This document shows, piece by piece, positions 7,115 to 15,765 of a DNA stretch of 33,328 nucleotides; within the stretch, counting starts at the first letter, position 1; every line of letters begins with the position of its first letter. The stretch comes from an uncultured Blautia sp. Lineage in GTDB: Bacteria; Bacillota; Clostridia; Lachnospirales; Lachnospiraceae. Location: NCBI GenBank assembly GCA_938028845.1, contig CALIZJ010000300.1:1-33328 (forward strand), in the 5' to 3' direction. The notes under the pieces were generated by a model. It did no database searches and was not told the DNA's origin. It saw only the letters and a program-made list of their open reading frames with translations. A program made the translations under genes and the position numbers.

Positions 7115-7782
7115 TGGAGCACCGCCTTATATCCCAGCCCTCTTACTGTTACGATCTTAAATCCATCGCAGGCAGAGAGCTTATCTCTTAACTTTGTCAC
7201 ATATACATCTACCGCCCGAAGACTGGTATCGCTGTCCACACCCCAGAATTCATCCATAAGCTGTGCCCTGGAAAATGTTTTTTTCGGGTAGGACAACAGT
7301 TTATAAATAATATTAAATTCCCTTGTGGTAAGGTTTATCTCCTGGCCGTCAATCTCTGCGGTCATGGCGTCTGCATCCAGCACCAGGTTTCCGGCAGTAA
7401 TCTTTCTTTCCATTTCTATATTTGCCCTGCGCAGCAATGCCCGTACCCTAAGAAGGAGTTCTCCAAGCTCAATGGGCTTTACCATATAATCATCAATTCC
7501 CAACTGAAAGCCTTTCTGTTTTGAAGGCAGGTCGTCTTTCGCGGACATAAACAGTATCGGAATTGTTTTATTTACGCTTCTCACTGTCCGTGCAAATTCA
7601 AAGCCGTCAATCTCCGGCATCATGATATCCGAAATGATAAGCTCATACAGATTATTATACATTTCTTCATATGCCTCTTTCACATTCAGACAGCCCTTTG
7701 CCTGAAACCCACTGTCATTCAGATAAGTACATACGATCTGATTCAGCTTTACATCATCCTCTACTACAAGTATATTTACCAT
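7111..7782 (-). CDS. OmpR/PhoB-family response regulator
   Basis: A 223-residue regulator. The receiver domain (about 3-115) has the acidic pair EDD, phosphoacceptor Asp52 in SDIMMP, and the conserved Lys in MVKPIELGEL. The C-terminal winged helix (about 127-223) contains LTTREFNIIYKLLSYPKKTF and ends in the usual VRGLGYK. I start at ATG 7782 (MVNILVVEDD), which follows AGGAGGT by 8 nt; a longer frame to 7812 has no ribosome site. First gene of the three-gene operon with the kinase and the 183-aa membrane protein. Tandem TTTGTGTT repeats at 7998-8023 upstream of a TATAAT are candidate self-binding sites. Confidence 0.92.
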   Translation of the reverse strand: MVNILVVEDDVKLNQIVCTYLNDSGFQAKGCLNVKEAYEEMYNNLYELIISDIMMPEIDGFEFARTVRSVNKTIPILFMSAKDDLPSKQKGFQLGIDDYMVKPIELGELLLRVRALLRRANIEMERKITAGNLVLDADAMTAEIDGQEINLTTREFNIIYKLLSYPKKTFSRAQLMDEFWGVDSDTSLRAVDVYVTKLRDKLSACDGFKIVTVRGLGYKAVLQ

Positions 7783-7801
7783 GAAACCATACCTCCTGCT
7801 T

Positions 7802-7935
7802 TTATTTTCCATCTTTCAATATCTTTGTCGCTTTAATGATCATAAATACTGCCATTCCAAGTACAATGGTACACACCGCCGCGCAGCTTGCATACCTTTC
7901 TAAGGAGCCTCATCACCCTGTGCTGTTTCATTCAT
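7802..7935 (-). pseudogene. Possible frameshifted 44-residue membrane peptide gene
   Basis: From ATG 7935 the frame reads MNETAQGDEAP and stops at TAG. If one T is added in CCTTAG near 7900 it continues as LERYASCAAV, a hydrophobic helix (CTIVLGMAVFMIIKA), and a basic end TKILKDGK before TAA at 7802. The hydrophobic helix with a basic end looks like a small single-span membrane protein rather than chance sequence. The frameshift may be real or a sequencing error. No named family is recognised. Confidence 0.3.
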
Positions 7936-7980
7936 TCCACCACATTCCTTTTATAAGTTATCCATCTGTTTGGTATGGGT

Positions 7981-8035
7981 ATTATATTCTGGGATTGTTT
8001 GTGTTTTGTTTGGAATTTGTGTTCAAATTGTGAAC
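7981..8035 (-). promoter_or_regulatory. Candidate regulated promoter of the two-component operon
   Basis: On the minus strand a perfect TATAAT (revcomp of 7981-7986) lacks a good -35. Instead two direct copies of AACACAAA (7998-8005 and 8016-8023, 18 nt apart) sit just upstream, followed by the palindrome GTTCAAATTGTGAAC (8021-8035). Tandem repeats in place of a -35 are typical of promoters activated by OmpR-type regulators, so autoregulation is plausible. Confidence 0.4.
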
Positions 8036-8104
8036 TTATTTCCTTTGCTCTTAACCATTTTGGGGGAAGATAAAAAATATGACACATACTATGAAAGCTT
8101 AATT

Positions 8105-8155
8105 AAAAAACAGAGTTGTTGCACCAGGAACCTCCAGTGCAGCAACCCTGTTTTT
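8105..8155 (-). terminator. Bidirectional rho-independent terminator
   Basis: A long imperfect stem (AAAAAACAG, GTTG and TGCAC against GTGC, GCAAC and CTGTTTTT) encloses a loop of about 12 nt and has A- and T-tracts on both sides. On the minus strand it overlaps the TAA of the YesN-type regulator, so it ends the sugar-regulator operon. Confidence 0.75.
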
Positions 8156-9686
8156 ATCCCTCGCCCCCATCCCGTATCTTCTGCAAATACGCACTTGGCG
8201 ATATATGTTCCTTACTTTTAAAAACGCGGCTGAAATAAAGGGAATCTACATATCCAACCTGTTGAGCTACGTCTTTCAGCAGAATATACGGGTTTTCTTT
8301 CATCATCCTCTTTGCCTTATCAATCCTAAGCTCACAGACATATTTTCCTGGCGTAATGCCAAACTCCGTTTTATAAAGTGTATAGATATACTTCTCATTA
8401 TAACCAAATTTCTCATATATCCTCTTCGCCGTAATATTATGGGTGTAATTTTTTTCAAGGAATTCTTTCACTTTATATACGATCATCTTATTCACAGGAT
8501 TTTCTTTCTCCTGCTCTTTCAGCCTTAGCATCTCCTTTAACTCAAGGAACAGAGAGCTTTTCAAATCCGAAAATGAATATCCCAAGGCAATAATTTCCTC
8601 TACATTAACCGGATATTGTGGATTCGCTCCTTCAAAAGTAACAAAATGATTAAAGCAGTAACGGACATCCGTCTGGAGCTGAAGCTGTGTCACCTGCGTG
8701 TCCTCCCAAAAATCCACAAGATCATCCACTAATTTTTTCAGCTCCTGGTATCCAATTCTTCTGGTATAATCCCGGCACATTAACAGTACTGGCTCCGAAA
8801 CAGCCAGCGCTCCTGTTTTCCATTTACGGCACCGATATACCCCTCCCCTTCCAAAAGGGATATGGAATAGGGTATAGAGATTACAGGCAGTAATCACTGT
8901 ATCCATTTCTTCTCCTCTTATAACTTTTTCTGAAAGGATCAGATTTGTATATACCTCTGGTGACTGGATTGCACTCCATAAATCTTCCACAAAACTATCC
9001 ATATCTATTGTATCTTCATGACGCATTATAAGAACATATATGACCTCATTATGGCGCCAGCCTTTAATCTGCACAAGATATACCCCATACTTCTTTTCCA
9101 GTTCTGCGACAAAACAGTCATCCAGCATCTGTACTGCGTCTCTCCCTGCATTTATATCACCATAAAGCGCATTTGCAATAGGACCATAATAACTAAAGAA
9201 AAAAACACAGTCATAGGGTTCCAGCGGATTTCCCGAAATCCTTGTATCATTTGGATTTGCCATCATATGGAGCAGATAATTTTTTAAGTTTTCTCTCTCC
9301 TCTTCTTCCTGACGCTTAATCAATTTATGCAGCACTTTTTCCATTTCTTCTAGGATAATCGGCTTTAAGAGGTACTCCGTCACGCCAAAAGACATCGCTT
9401 TTTTTGCATATTCAAATTCAGAATAACCCGAAAGGATAATAAACTGGCAGGGAATCCCAAGCTTCATTGTTTCCTCGATCATCTCAAGTCCTGACAGAAA
9501 CGGCATTCGGATATCAGAAAAGACCACCTGTGGTTTTTCTTTCTTTATAAGTTCCAGTCCATCCGCACCATTGTATGCCATTCCGATCACTGAAAATGAG
9601 TCTGAAAGCTGCGAGATCAAAATCTGAATACTCCTTGCAATTGCCGGCTCATCCTCCACGATCAGCACTCGAATCCTGACCTTCAT
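8154..9686 (-). CDS. YesN-type response regulator (REC + AraC DNA-binding domain)
   Basis: A 510-residue regulator. The N-terminal receiver domain (about 4-120) has acidic ED, phosphoacceptor Asp58 in VVFSDIRMP, and the conserved Lys in YLLKPI. A long middle region (about 125-395) is of unknown fold, as in other YesN proteins. The C-terminal ~100 residues hold two AraC-type helix-turn-helix motifs (ITAKRIYEKFGYNEKYIYTLYK and LLKDVAQQVGYVDSLYFSRVFK), ending in the AraC signature. The ATG at 9686 follows GGGGGG with an 8-nt spacer and lies inside the kinase gene, overlapping it by 38 nt. Paired with the YesM-type kinase, it most likely activates the adjacent ABC transporter/fucosidase genes when their sugar is present. 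Confidence 0.9.
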   Translation of the reverse strand: MKVRIRVLIVEDEPAIARSIQILISQLSDSFSVIGMAYNGADGLELIKKEKPQVVFSDIRMPFLSGLEMIEETMKLGIPCQFIILSGYSEFEYAKKAMSFGVTEYLLKPIILEEMEKVLHKLIKRQEEEERENLKNYLLHMMANPNDTRISGNPLEPYDCVFFFSYYGPIANALYGDINAGRDAVQMLDDCFVAELEKKYGVYLVQIKGWRHNEVIYVLIMRHEDTIDMDSFVEDLWSAIQSPEVYTNLILSEKVIRGEEMDTVITACNLYTLFHIPFGRGGVYRCRKWKTGALAVSEPVLLMCRDYTRRIGYQELKKLVDDLVDFWEDTQVTQLQLQTDVRYCFNHFVTFEGANPQYPVNVEEIIALGYSFSDLKSSLFLELKEMLRLKEQEKENPVNKMIVYKVKEFLEKNYTHNITAKRIYEKFGYNEKYIYTLYKTEFGITPGKYVCELRIDKAKRMMKENPYILLKDVAQQVGYVDSLYFSRVFKSKEHISPSAYLQKIRDGGEG

Positions 9687-11463
9687 ATAACATTCCCCCC
9701 AATTCAACAACCGTTATTCCCTGTTCCGTAAAAAAGCGAAGGTGCTCTTTTCCCTGGTAATACACATGCATTCTTATCATCGTGTTTTTCAGCCCCACGC
9801 CAGTTCCATCCATTAATTCCTGCAAAGCCCCTTCATTGCCAAAAGAATCCTTGAATTTTCTTTGAAGCTCCTTTAATATCTGAATTGTTTTTTCACCAAA
9901 GGAAGTCCCATTATTTTCTACTGCAACATACCACATTTCTTCAGTAAACCACATATGGATCTTTATCTTCCATACAGGCGGTACATCTTTAAATCCATGT
10001 TTGAAGCAATTCTCTACAATAGGCTGAAGTATCAGCTTGGGAACCTGGATATCTTCTTTCATTTTGGCAAGGTCCCATGTACATTCTAACATGTGTTCAT
10101 AACGCATTTCCATAATGTGCAGATAATCTCTGATATTATCCAGTTCTTCCTGTAAACTTACAGTTTTATTTTGATAATTCATAGAATACCGGAGAAGATT
10201 TGACAGTTCGCCGCACATACGTGCCACTGTAAGATTTCCGTTTTCCAGCCCATAAGTACCTATAACAGAAAGTGTATTATATAAAAAATGTGGGTTCATC
10301 TGCGCCTCCAAAGCGTTCATATGTGCTTTCAAGGCAAGTTCTTTCATAGAGATCAGTTTTTGATTTTGTATATGTATCTGATTCAGGATGTTTTCTATGG
10401 TTTCACTCAGCATGGTCACTTCGTTATTATCCGTGACTACTTCCAGATTCACTTTTGATTCCAAACCACGTTTTTCCAGCTTCTCCTTTAATTGTCTCAA
10501 AGGAGCGGTCAGACTTTGAGAGACCCAGAACAAAAAGAATAGGATCAAGCAAAGGCTTCCCACGAAAATTCCCAGAATTGTCCTTAGAAGTCTTTCTTTT
10601 TCCTGAACATAAAATCCAATATCATTTTTCAGAACAAGCGTCCAGCCTGTAAGATCTGAATGGCAGTAATAGTAATTATAATTTCCCTTAGCTTCTAAAA
10701 AACCAGACTCCGCTTCATCGGAAAGCTTCCTTAAAATCGCTTTCTCTTCCTCCTCTATATCTGAATTTTTTGTAGAATACCAAAGATCCCTCTCCCGGTC
10801 TATCAGGAATACTTCCTCTCCATCTATTGACAAAATGGAATTAAGCTCCTTACAGCTTTTGTCATATACCAAAAGTCCATAATCCTGAAACATATCATGT
10901 ACGGGACGATACACGGAAATAACCATATCTTCCTGCTGCCCCCAATAGTCCTCGTGCGGAAACAAATAATAACAGTTTTCTCCCTCTTCCAGATATTCCG
11001 GTACATTGATATCTGCAAGCATTTCATCATTGGGCAGCACTTCCTGATAATTCCCAATTACAGAGGCATGTATGTTATTTCCGTTTTTACCGACAAAGCT
11101 GATAGAACTGCCGTTTTCTTCCTGAACCAGAACAGATAAAAAAATCCTCTGAACAGAAACGGCCTCCAGTGGATTTTGAATATAAAAATTTTCCTTCTCA
11201 TCATTTTGAAGCAGGGTTTCCGCATGTTCTAAAAATTCTGGCAGAACATGAAAAAAAGAAAGTTGTTTGTCCATATCCTGCAGGTATTCGTTCATACGAT
11301 CTTCCGCTACATTCAATACATTCACTGAAGCTTCCTGCATACTTTGATCTAATAACCTGGCATTATAGTAATAAAAGCCGAACAAAGCGACAGAAAGAAC
11401 GAGGGAAATAATCACGCTGTATGTTATATAAAGCTTCCAGTGAAAAGAGATTTTTTTCAGCAT
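9649..11463 (-). CDS. YesM-type sensor histidine kinase (sugar sensing)
   Basis: A 604-residue membrane kinase. TM1 (about 11-33) and TM2 (about 293-315) flank a roughly 260-residue extracellular sensor domain of Cache type. A HAMP domain (about 315-367) leads to the His_kinase domain (PF06580), with the phosphoacceptor in QMNPHFLYNTL (His392), and a C-terminal ATPase with QPIVENCFKHGF and GVGLKNTMIRM. This is the LytS/YesM class that monitors carbohydrates or their binding proteins. The start ATG 11463 has GGAGGG 6-8 nt upstream; longer frames run into the UroD gene without a ribosome site. Its own promoter and an upstream terminator separate it from the transport/enzyme operon, so the sensor is made before the sugar arrives. 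Confidence 0.92.
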   Translation of the reverse strand: MLKKISFHWKLYITYSVIISLVLSVALFGFYYYNARLLDQSMQEASVNVLNVAEDRMNEYLQDMDKQLSFFHVLPEFLEHAETLLQNDEKENFYIQNPLEAVSVQRIFLSVLVQEENGSSISFVGKNGNNIHASVIGNYQEVLPNDEMLADINVPEYLEEGENCYYLFPHEDYWGQQEDMVISVYRPVHDMFQDYGLLVYDKSCKELNSILSIDGEEVFLIDRERDLWYSTKNSDIEEEEKAILRKLSDEAESGFLEAKGNYNYYYCHSDLTGWTLVLKNDIGFYVQEKERLLRTILGIFVGSLCLILFFLFWVSQSLTAPLRQLKEKLEKRGLESKVNLEVVTDNNEVTMLSETIENILNQIHIQNQKLISMKELALKAHMNALEAQMNPHFLYNTLSVIGTYGLENGNLTVARMCGELSNLLRYSMNYQNKTVSLQEELDNIRDYLHIMEMRYEHMLECTWDLAKMKEDIQVPKLILQPIVENCFKHGFKDVPPVWKIKIHMWFTEEMWYVAVENNGTSFGEKTIQILKELQRKFKDSFGNEGALQELMDGTGVGLKNTMIRMHVYYQGKEHLRFFTEQGITVVELGGMLYEGQDSSADRGG

Positions 11464-11492
11464 ATATATTCCCTCCGTCTTTATTTTTCCTA

Positions 11493-11520
11493 ATTGTAAC
11501 ATAAATTTTCTCCCCTGCAA
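11493..11520 (-). promoter_or_regulatory. Sigma-A promoter for the YesM/YesN pair
   Basis: On the minus strand TTGCAG (11515-11520), a 16-nt spacer and TACAAT (11493-11498), about 30 nt before the kinase ATG. Confidence 0.6.
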
Positions 11521-11527
11521 AGAAATA

Positions 11528-11547
11528 AGCGCCGGATTTCCGGCGCT
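11528..11547 (-). terminator. Terminator-like hairpin after the UroD-family gene
   Basis: A perfect 8-bp GC-rich stem, AGCGCCGG/CCGGCGCT with a 4-nt loop, begins 20 nt past the stop. The following TTATTTCTTT is only a moderate U-tract, so partial read-through into the kinase gene is possible. Confidence 0.6.
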
Positions 11548-11566
11548 GGCTAAATTATTATATTTT

Positions 11567-12631
11567 TTATTTTCTAAATTGTTTTGCTGCTTCATATAAG
11601 GCACAGATATTTTCAGGCGGGACATCCCCTTCAAACTCCTGACTGCCGCAAAGATTATAACCTCCATTTCGATACATGGCCCGAATCACTCTGGTGGTTT
11701 CCTCATATACTTCCTGCGGGGTTCCCAATGGCAGGATATGCTGGGTATCCACACCTCCCTGAAAACTGATCTGCTCTCCAAATTCTCCTTTCAGTTCATC
11801 TACATCCATGCCTGTCACTTTCTGCACAGGATCCAGTACATCGATGCCGCAGCGTATCATCTGTGGAATCAATGTACGAACTGCCCCACAGGAATGCTGC
11901 ATATAATACGCTCCGTGGCGATGTGCCTGCTCTGCAAACATCCGCGTATTTTCTGCAAAAAATTCATCCCACATAGCCGGACTGAACAAGGTGCTGATCT
12001 GCGTGCCATAATCATCACAGCATCTTAAAATATCCACCTTATTATTCGCTGCCTCAAACATCCTCTCATAAATTTCATAACTGGCTTTACAATAGCGGTC
12101 CAGCATAGCTTTTAAAAGCTCTGGCTCTTCATACATATTCACGTAGAACTCTTCCGCATCATACAAAAGGGTAAACACCTGGTAAGGTCCCGGCCATCCA
12201 ATGCGGATTGCCTTATCCTCATGTCTCTTTACAAACTCAGTGACCGCATTATAATCATAATGATCCGGGTTAAACCATCCGTCAAACCGTTCAAAATCCT
12301 CAAAAGTCTTAATTACACTGTACGGATGCGAAATTGTATGGATATTGTATTCCACTCCATTCCATTTCTTTACATACTGAGCCCCCATAGAATCGGTATA
12401 CACCGTCTCTCCCTTTTCATTTTCAAAAGGTTCCACTACAGGTCCAATATAAGGAGGAAGATCCATAATCCTTGTATCAATCTCAAAATAATTCAGTACG
12501 TCCTCTTCCGTTTCCATTTTCAGATACTTCTTTAAGTTATCCCACTCTGTTTCCACACACTGCATGGTGGTTGGAACTCTATCCGTATCCTTGTGTTCCA
12601 AAGCCGCACGGATTCTTTCTTTTGAATTCAC
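11567..12631 (-). CDS. UroD-fold protein with methyltransferase-type H-x-C...C metal site
   Basis: A 354-residue cytoplasmic TIM-barrel protein of the uroporphyrinogen decarboxylase superfamily. N-terminal MNSKERIRAALEHKDTDRVP is typical of the sugar-cluster and corrinoid-methyltransferase branches rather than the haem enzyme. It has His246-Ser-Cys248 (YYMQHSCGAVR) and a late Cys328 (GYNLCGSQEFEG), about the spacing of the zinc ligands of MtaA/MtbA-type methyltransferases. It may therefore move a methyl group, for example from an O-methylated sugar. No corrinoid protein is encoded nearby, so the acceptor is unknown. The start is GTG with GGAGG upstream. It is the last gene of the transporter-fucosidase operon, 29 nt after GH29, followed by a hairpin. 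Confidence 0.82.
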   Translation of the reverse strand: MNSKERIRAALEHKDTDRVPTTMQCVETEWDNLKKYLKMETEEDVLNYFEIDTRIMDLPPYIGPVVEPFENEKGETVYTDSMGAQYVKKWNGVEYNIHTISHPYSVIKTFEDFERFDGWFNPDHYDYNAVTEFVKRHEDKAIRIGWPGPYQVFTLLYDAEEFYVNMYEEPELLKAMLDRYCKASYEIYERMFEAANNKVDILRCCDDYGTQISTLFSPAMWDEFFAENTRMFAEQAHRHGAYYMQHSCGAVRTLIPQMIRCGIDVLDPVQKVTGMDVDELKGEFGEQISFQGGVDTQHILPLGTPQEVYEETTRVIRAMYRNGGYNLCGSQEFEGDVPPENICALYEAAKQFRK

Positions 12632-12660
12632 TTCCTTATCCTCCTTTAAATAAAGTGCTT

Positions 12661-13977
12661 TTAAATCTTCAGCACAACTGTGTAGTCGTCTTCCTTATAG
12701 CCAGATACACGGAATAAAGTCCGTCCTTGTTCTGCTTTTTCTTCCACTGAAATATGAGGAGCTAAAGGAACCGCCGTCTCTTTGCAGCCTTCCAGTTCAA
12801 ATTCTACTCCGCCAGCCGGAAGATGATCAAGAAATACGTATTCCCGGCTGCCTTTTTTCGTAAAACGGATCTCCACTCCATTTTCCAGTTTTTTCATGGT
12901 TCTTTCACTGCAGCGGCTTCCATAGATCCCTTCTCCATTTACTTTCAGCCATCTTCCCAAAGCCCGAAGCCGCTCTGCCTGTTCCTGGGGGATAGTTCCA
13001 TCTGGTTTTGGACCTATATTTAAAAGCAGATTTCCATTATCTGCCACCATGCTCACCAAAAGAGAAACCAGATCTTTTACAGAAATCAAATGCTCGTTCC
13101 CTTCATTGGCATTATATCCAAAAGACAGACCCATTCCCCGGCACATCTCCCACTTTTCACTTCTGCTGGTCTTACCCTGCTTATATTCTTTTGTGGAATA
13201 TCCTTTATATAATCCGTTAAAACGATCGTTTACTACCCCGTCTTCTACCGTATTATAATAGTGCGCCAACAGATAAGGTAAATTATATTCTCCCTGCTTT
13301 GGCCATCCGATATCATTCCACAGAACAGACGGATGATAAGTATCAATAAGCTCGCAGCACTGTTTATAGGCATAATCTGCATATTCGGCTGTAGGACAGG
13401 AATTATATATTTCATCCTCTTCATTAACAATAGGATCATTTGCATACTGCCAATCTATAATACCTGAGTAATATAACCCCATCCGTATATCTTCTTTTCT
13501 GACAGCATCTGTCAGCTCTCCTACTATATCTCTCATAGGTCCATGGCTGCCGCTGTGAAAATCAGTATATTTACTTGGGAAAAGGCAAAATCCATCGTGG
13601 TGTTTTGTGGTCAGTACCACATAACCGGCGCCGGCCTCTTTAAAAAGCTCAGCCCACTCTTTCGGATTCCAGTTTTCAGCCTTCCACATATCTGCAAACT
13701 GCTCATAAGCAAAATCTTCCCCATATTTATTTACATGGTATTCATACGCAGGACCTTTTCCAATCCGGATGGAATTATAATACCACTCCGCATATGGATT
13801 ATTGGTAAACCACTCTTCATTTACTTCCACTTCACCTAATTCCCAGCTTCTGGGGGCGAATGCCGGAACCGAGTATAAGCCCCAGTGAATAAAGATACCG
13901 AATTTACAATCTTCGTACCATTGAGGAATCCTGTGTTTTTCCACAGACTCCCATTTTCCGCAATATCTTTCTTTCAT
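12661..13977 (-). CDS. GH29 alpha-L-fucosidase, cytoplasmic
   Basis: A 438-residue enzyme releasing terminal alpha-L-fucose. Typical GH29 blocks occur in order: KFGIFIHWGLYSVPAF, the substrate-binding TTKHHDGF (about residues 123-130), the nucleophile motif VLWNDIGWP (Asp222 from this start), and KWEMCRGMGLSFGYNANEG followed by NGNLLLNIGPKPDGTIP. The nucleophile context closely matches the Thermotoga maritima enzyme. The last ~85 residues are a beta-sandwich tail. There is no signal peptide, so it acts on glycosides brought in by the adjacent ABC transporter. I chose ATG 13977, which has AAAGGA 5 nt upstream; ATG 13983 overlaps that site. It sits 15 nt after the second permease gene in the same operon. 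Confidence 0.93.
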   Translation of the reverse strand: MKERYCGKWESVEKHRIPQWYEDCKFGIFIHWGLYSVPAFAPRSWELGEVEVNEEWFTNNPYAEWYYNSIRIGKGPAYEYHVNKYGEDFAYEQFADMWKAENWNPKEWAELFKEAGAGYVVLTTKHHDGFCLFPSKYTDFHSGSHGPMRDIVGELTDAVRKEDIRMGLYYSGIIDWQYANDPIVNEEDEIYNSCPTAEYADYAYKQCCELIDTYHPSVLWNDIGWPKQGEYNLPYLLAHYYNTVEDGVVNDRFNGLYKGYSTKEYKQGKTSRSEKWEMCRGMGLSFGYNANEGNEHLISVKDLVSLLVSMVADNGNLLLNIGPKPDGTIPQEQAERLRALGRWLKVNGEGIYGSRCSERTMKKLENGVEIRFTKKGSREYVFLDHLPAGGVEFELEGCKETAVPLAPHISVEEKAEQGRTLFRVSGYKEDDYTVVLKI

Positions 13978-13992
13978 GGTCATCCTTTCTTT

Positions 13993-14817
13993 TTATCCTT
14001 TTACTGCCCCGGCAGTCATACCGGAAACTACATATTTCTGGGCAAAAATATACAAAAGCACTACTGGGATAGAAACAAGCACCATATCTGCACAAACCAG
14101 ATTCCAGCTCTGATTAAATTGTCCATAGAAATTGTATACTGACAACGGTAATGTCCATTTCTCTGAGGAATTTAACAAATAGATCGGTGTCTGAAGGTCA
14201 TTCCATATCCACATAAAATTCAGAACGCCAACTGTTGCGATCACTGGTTTCAAAAGAGGCAGAATAATCTGGACGTACAATTTCGTTCCTCTGCATCCAT
14301 CCATAACAGCAGCCTCGTCCAGTTCTCTAGGAAGCCCTTTGATAAAACTGGAAAAGATCATGCTGGAAAAAGGAAGGTACATTGCCCCGTAAATCAGGAT
14401 AAGGGAAACTCTGGTTCCATAAATATGCATTCCCCTAAGAAGCTGCATTGTAGGCAGAGCCGCAAAGGGAGCAATAATACCAAAAGTTAAAAATTTAGAT
14501 ATTCCCCGGCAAAAAGGCGTATCTCTTCTTACAATAGAGTAGCTCAGCATGGACGCGATCAGAATAAGCAAAAGCACGGACAGTATAGTAATAAATAAAC
14601 TGTTTCCCAATGTTTGAAGCACATTCCCCTGCTCCCAGACTTCCGCATAATTTTCCCAATGCCATTCCCTTGGAAGGGACACGCTAAGATAACTAGCCTC
14701 TCTCTTTTCTTTAAAAGAAGTTATGACTACCATAAGAATAGGATAAATAATCGTAATGCTAAAAGCCCATAATAATATTTCTAAAATCAAGTTGATTCTT
14801 TTTGTTCTCTTACTCAT
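13993..14817 (-). CDS. Carbohydrate ABC transporter permease, MalG type
   Basis: A 274-residue membrane protein with six hydrophobic helices and the permease EAA loop (LPRELDEAAVMDGCRG, about residues 180-195), which docks on the ATPase. MalG-type features include the N-terminal YPILMVVITSFK and WNDLQTPIYLL in the fifth helix. It forms the channel with the MalF-type subunit. The ATG at 14817 follows GGGAG by 8 nt and overlaps the previous stop by 4 nt (ATGA), so the two subunits are made in equal amounts. No ATPase gene is in this operon, so a shared MsmK-type ATPase elsewhere must energise the system (inference). Confidence 0.92.
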   Translation of the reverse strand: MSKRTKRINLILEILLWAFSITIIYPILMVVITSFKEKREASYLSVSLPREWHWENYAEVWEQGNVLQTLGNSLFITILSVLLLILIASMLSYSIVRRDTPFCRGISKFLTFGIIAPFAALPTMQLLRGMHIYGTRVSLILIYGAMYLPFSSMIFSSFIKGLPRELDEAAVMDGCRGTKLYVQIILPLLKPVIATVGVLNFMWIWNDLQTPIYLLNSSEKWTLPLSVYNFYGQFNQSWNLVCADMVLVSIPVVLLYIFAQKYVVSGMTAGAVKG

Positions 14818-15686
14818 TCTACATACTCCCATTTCGAGCTGAGTTTCTGGTACAAGATAGCCACGATCACCAGAATGACCGTGAACAACAGGTTAATGGC
14901 TACGGAGTGAGAATATCTTCCGCTTGACATTTCGTTCATGATCAGCGTTCCAAATGTTTCTGTATCATGTCCAGGGCCGCCTCCTGTTAATACGTATACC
15001 AGGTCAAACATTTTTAATCCGAAAATCAGACTAAATAAAATATTTACATTTACTGTAGGCATAATTAATGGAAGGGTAATGTTTCGGAAAAGCTGCCATC
15101 CAGTAGCTCCATCCACCCTTGCAGCTTCTAAGTATTCATCCGGTACAGACTGCAGTCCGGCAAGTGTGATCACCAGAGCTGTTCCCAGACTTCTCCATAT
15201 TTCTGCAAGACTGATTACAAAAACGGCCGGCCAGCGCTCCCCCAGCCAGGGAAGGCTTAATTGCTCCAGCCCCACAGCAGCCAGCATGGAGTCTATCACG
15301 CCATGTCTGCCTCCAAATAATGCATTAAAGATCAGTCCTACAATCAGAGAAGACAAAATTGCAGGTATAAAATATACTGTCCGAAGGGCATTGGTGGTTT
15401 TCAGTTTCCTGTTTAAAGGAATTGCAAATACAAAACCGAGGATGGTCACGATAACTGTTTTCAGCACTGCAAATATCAAAGTATTCACAAATGCAGTTGG
15501 AACCGTCCTCTCTGTCATAACATCAATAAAATTTGAAAGACCAACAAAACTGAAATCGGATACGAAAGAACTCCAGTCTGTAAAAGCATACAGATATCCT
15601 ACTGTAGAAGGAACTACAAAAAACAATCCAAAAATGATCAAGGGAATAACCATCATATAAGTTGGATATATTTTTTTTCTGTTCAT
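14814..15686 (-). CDS. Carbohydrate ABC transporter permease, MalF type
   Basis: A 290-residue membrane protein with six hydrophobic helices. Family marks are IPLIIFGLFFVVPSTVGYLYAFTDW in the first helix, the EAA loop VPDEYLEAARVDGATGWQLF (about 185-205), and YVLTGGGPGHDTETFGTLI after it, all typical of CUT1 sugar permeases. It pairs with the downstream MalG-type subunit, with which it overlaps by 4 nt. ATG 15686 has GGAGG 5 nt upstream; the longer frame starting at 15707 has no ribosome site. It is separated from the binding-protein gene by a strong hairpin that may lower its expression relative to that gene. Confidence 0.92.
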   Translation of the reverse strand: MNRKKIYPTYMMVIPLIIFGLFFVVPSTVGYLYAFTDWSSFVSDFSFVGLSNFIDVMTERTVPTAFVNTLIFAVLKTVIVTILGFVFAIPLNRKLKTTNALRTVYFIPAILSSLIVGLIFNALFGGRHGVIDSMLAAVGLEQLSLPWLGERWPAVFVISLAEIWRSLGTALVITLAGLQSVPDEYLEAARVDGATGWQLFRNITLPLIMPTVNVNILFSLIFGLKMFDLVYVLTGGGPGHDTETFGTLIMNEMSSGRYSHSVAINLLFTVILVIVAILYQKLSSKWEYVE

Positions 15687-15721
15687 GTTTTCCTCCTTCT
15701 GACGCACATACGGTATTATTT

Positions 15722-15755
15722 GGATAGATTTGGAAGCAATCTTCCAAATCTATCC
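15722..15755 (-). repeat. Perfect 15-bp hairpin between binding protein and permease genes
   Basis: GGATAGATTTGGAAG and CTTCCAAATCTATCC are exact complements with a 4-nt loop. On the transcribed strand the hairpin begins 10 nt after the binding-protein stop and is followed by AAATAATACC, not a U-tract. It is therefore better read as an mRNA-stabilising or processing hairpin, like that between malE and malF, than as a full terminator. Confidence 0.75.
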
Positions 15756-15765
15756 CTTTCTTTTT

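Noticed and set aside
11567..12631. Haem-biosynthesis uroporphyrinogen decarboxylase (hemE)
   Set aside because: The fold matches, but the gene lies in a sugar operon and has a H-x-C...C metal site, and no haem genes are nearby.
14938..15660. 240-residue plus-strand frame opposite the MalF-type permease
   Set aside because: Pure antisense shadow of a well-supported permease.
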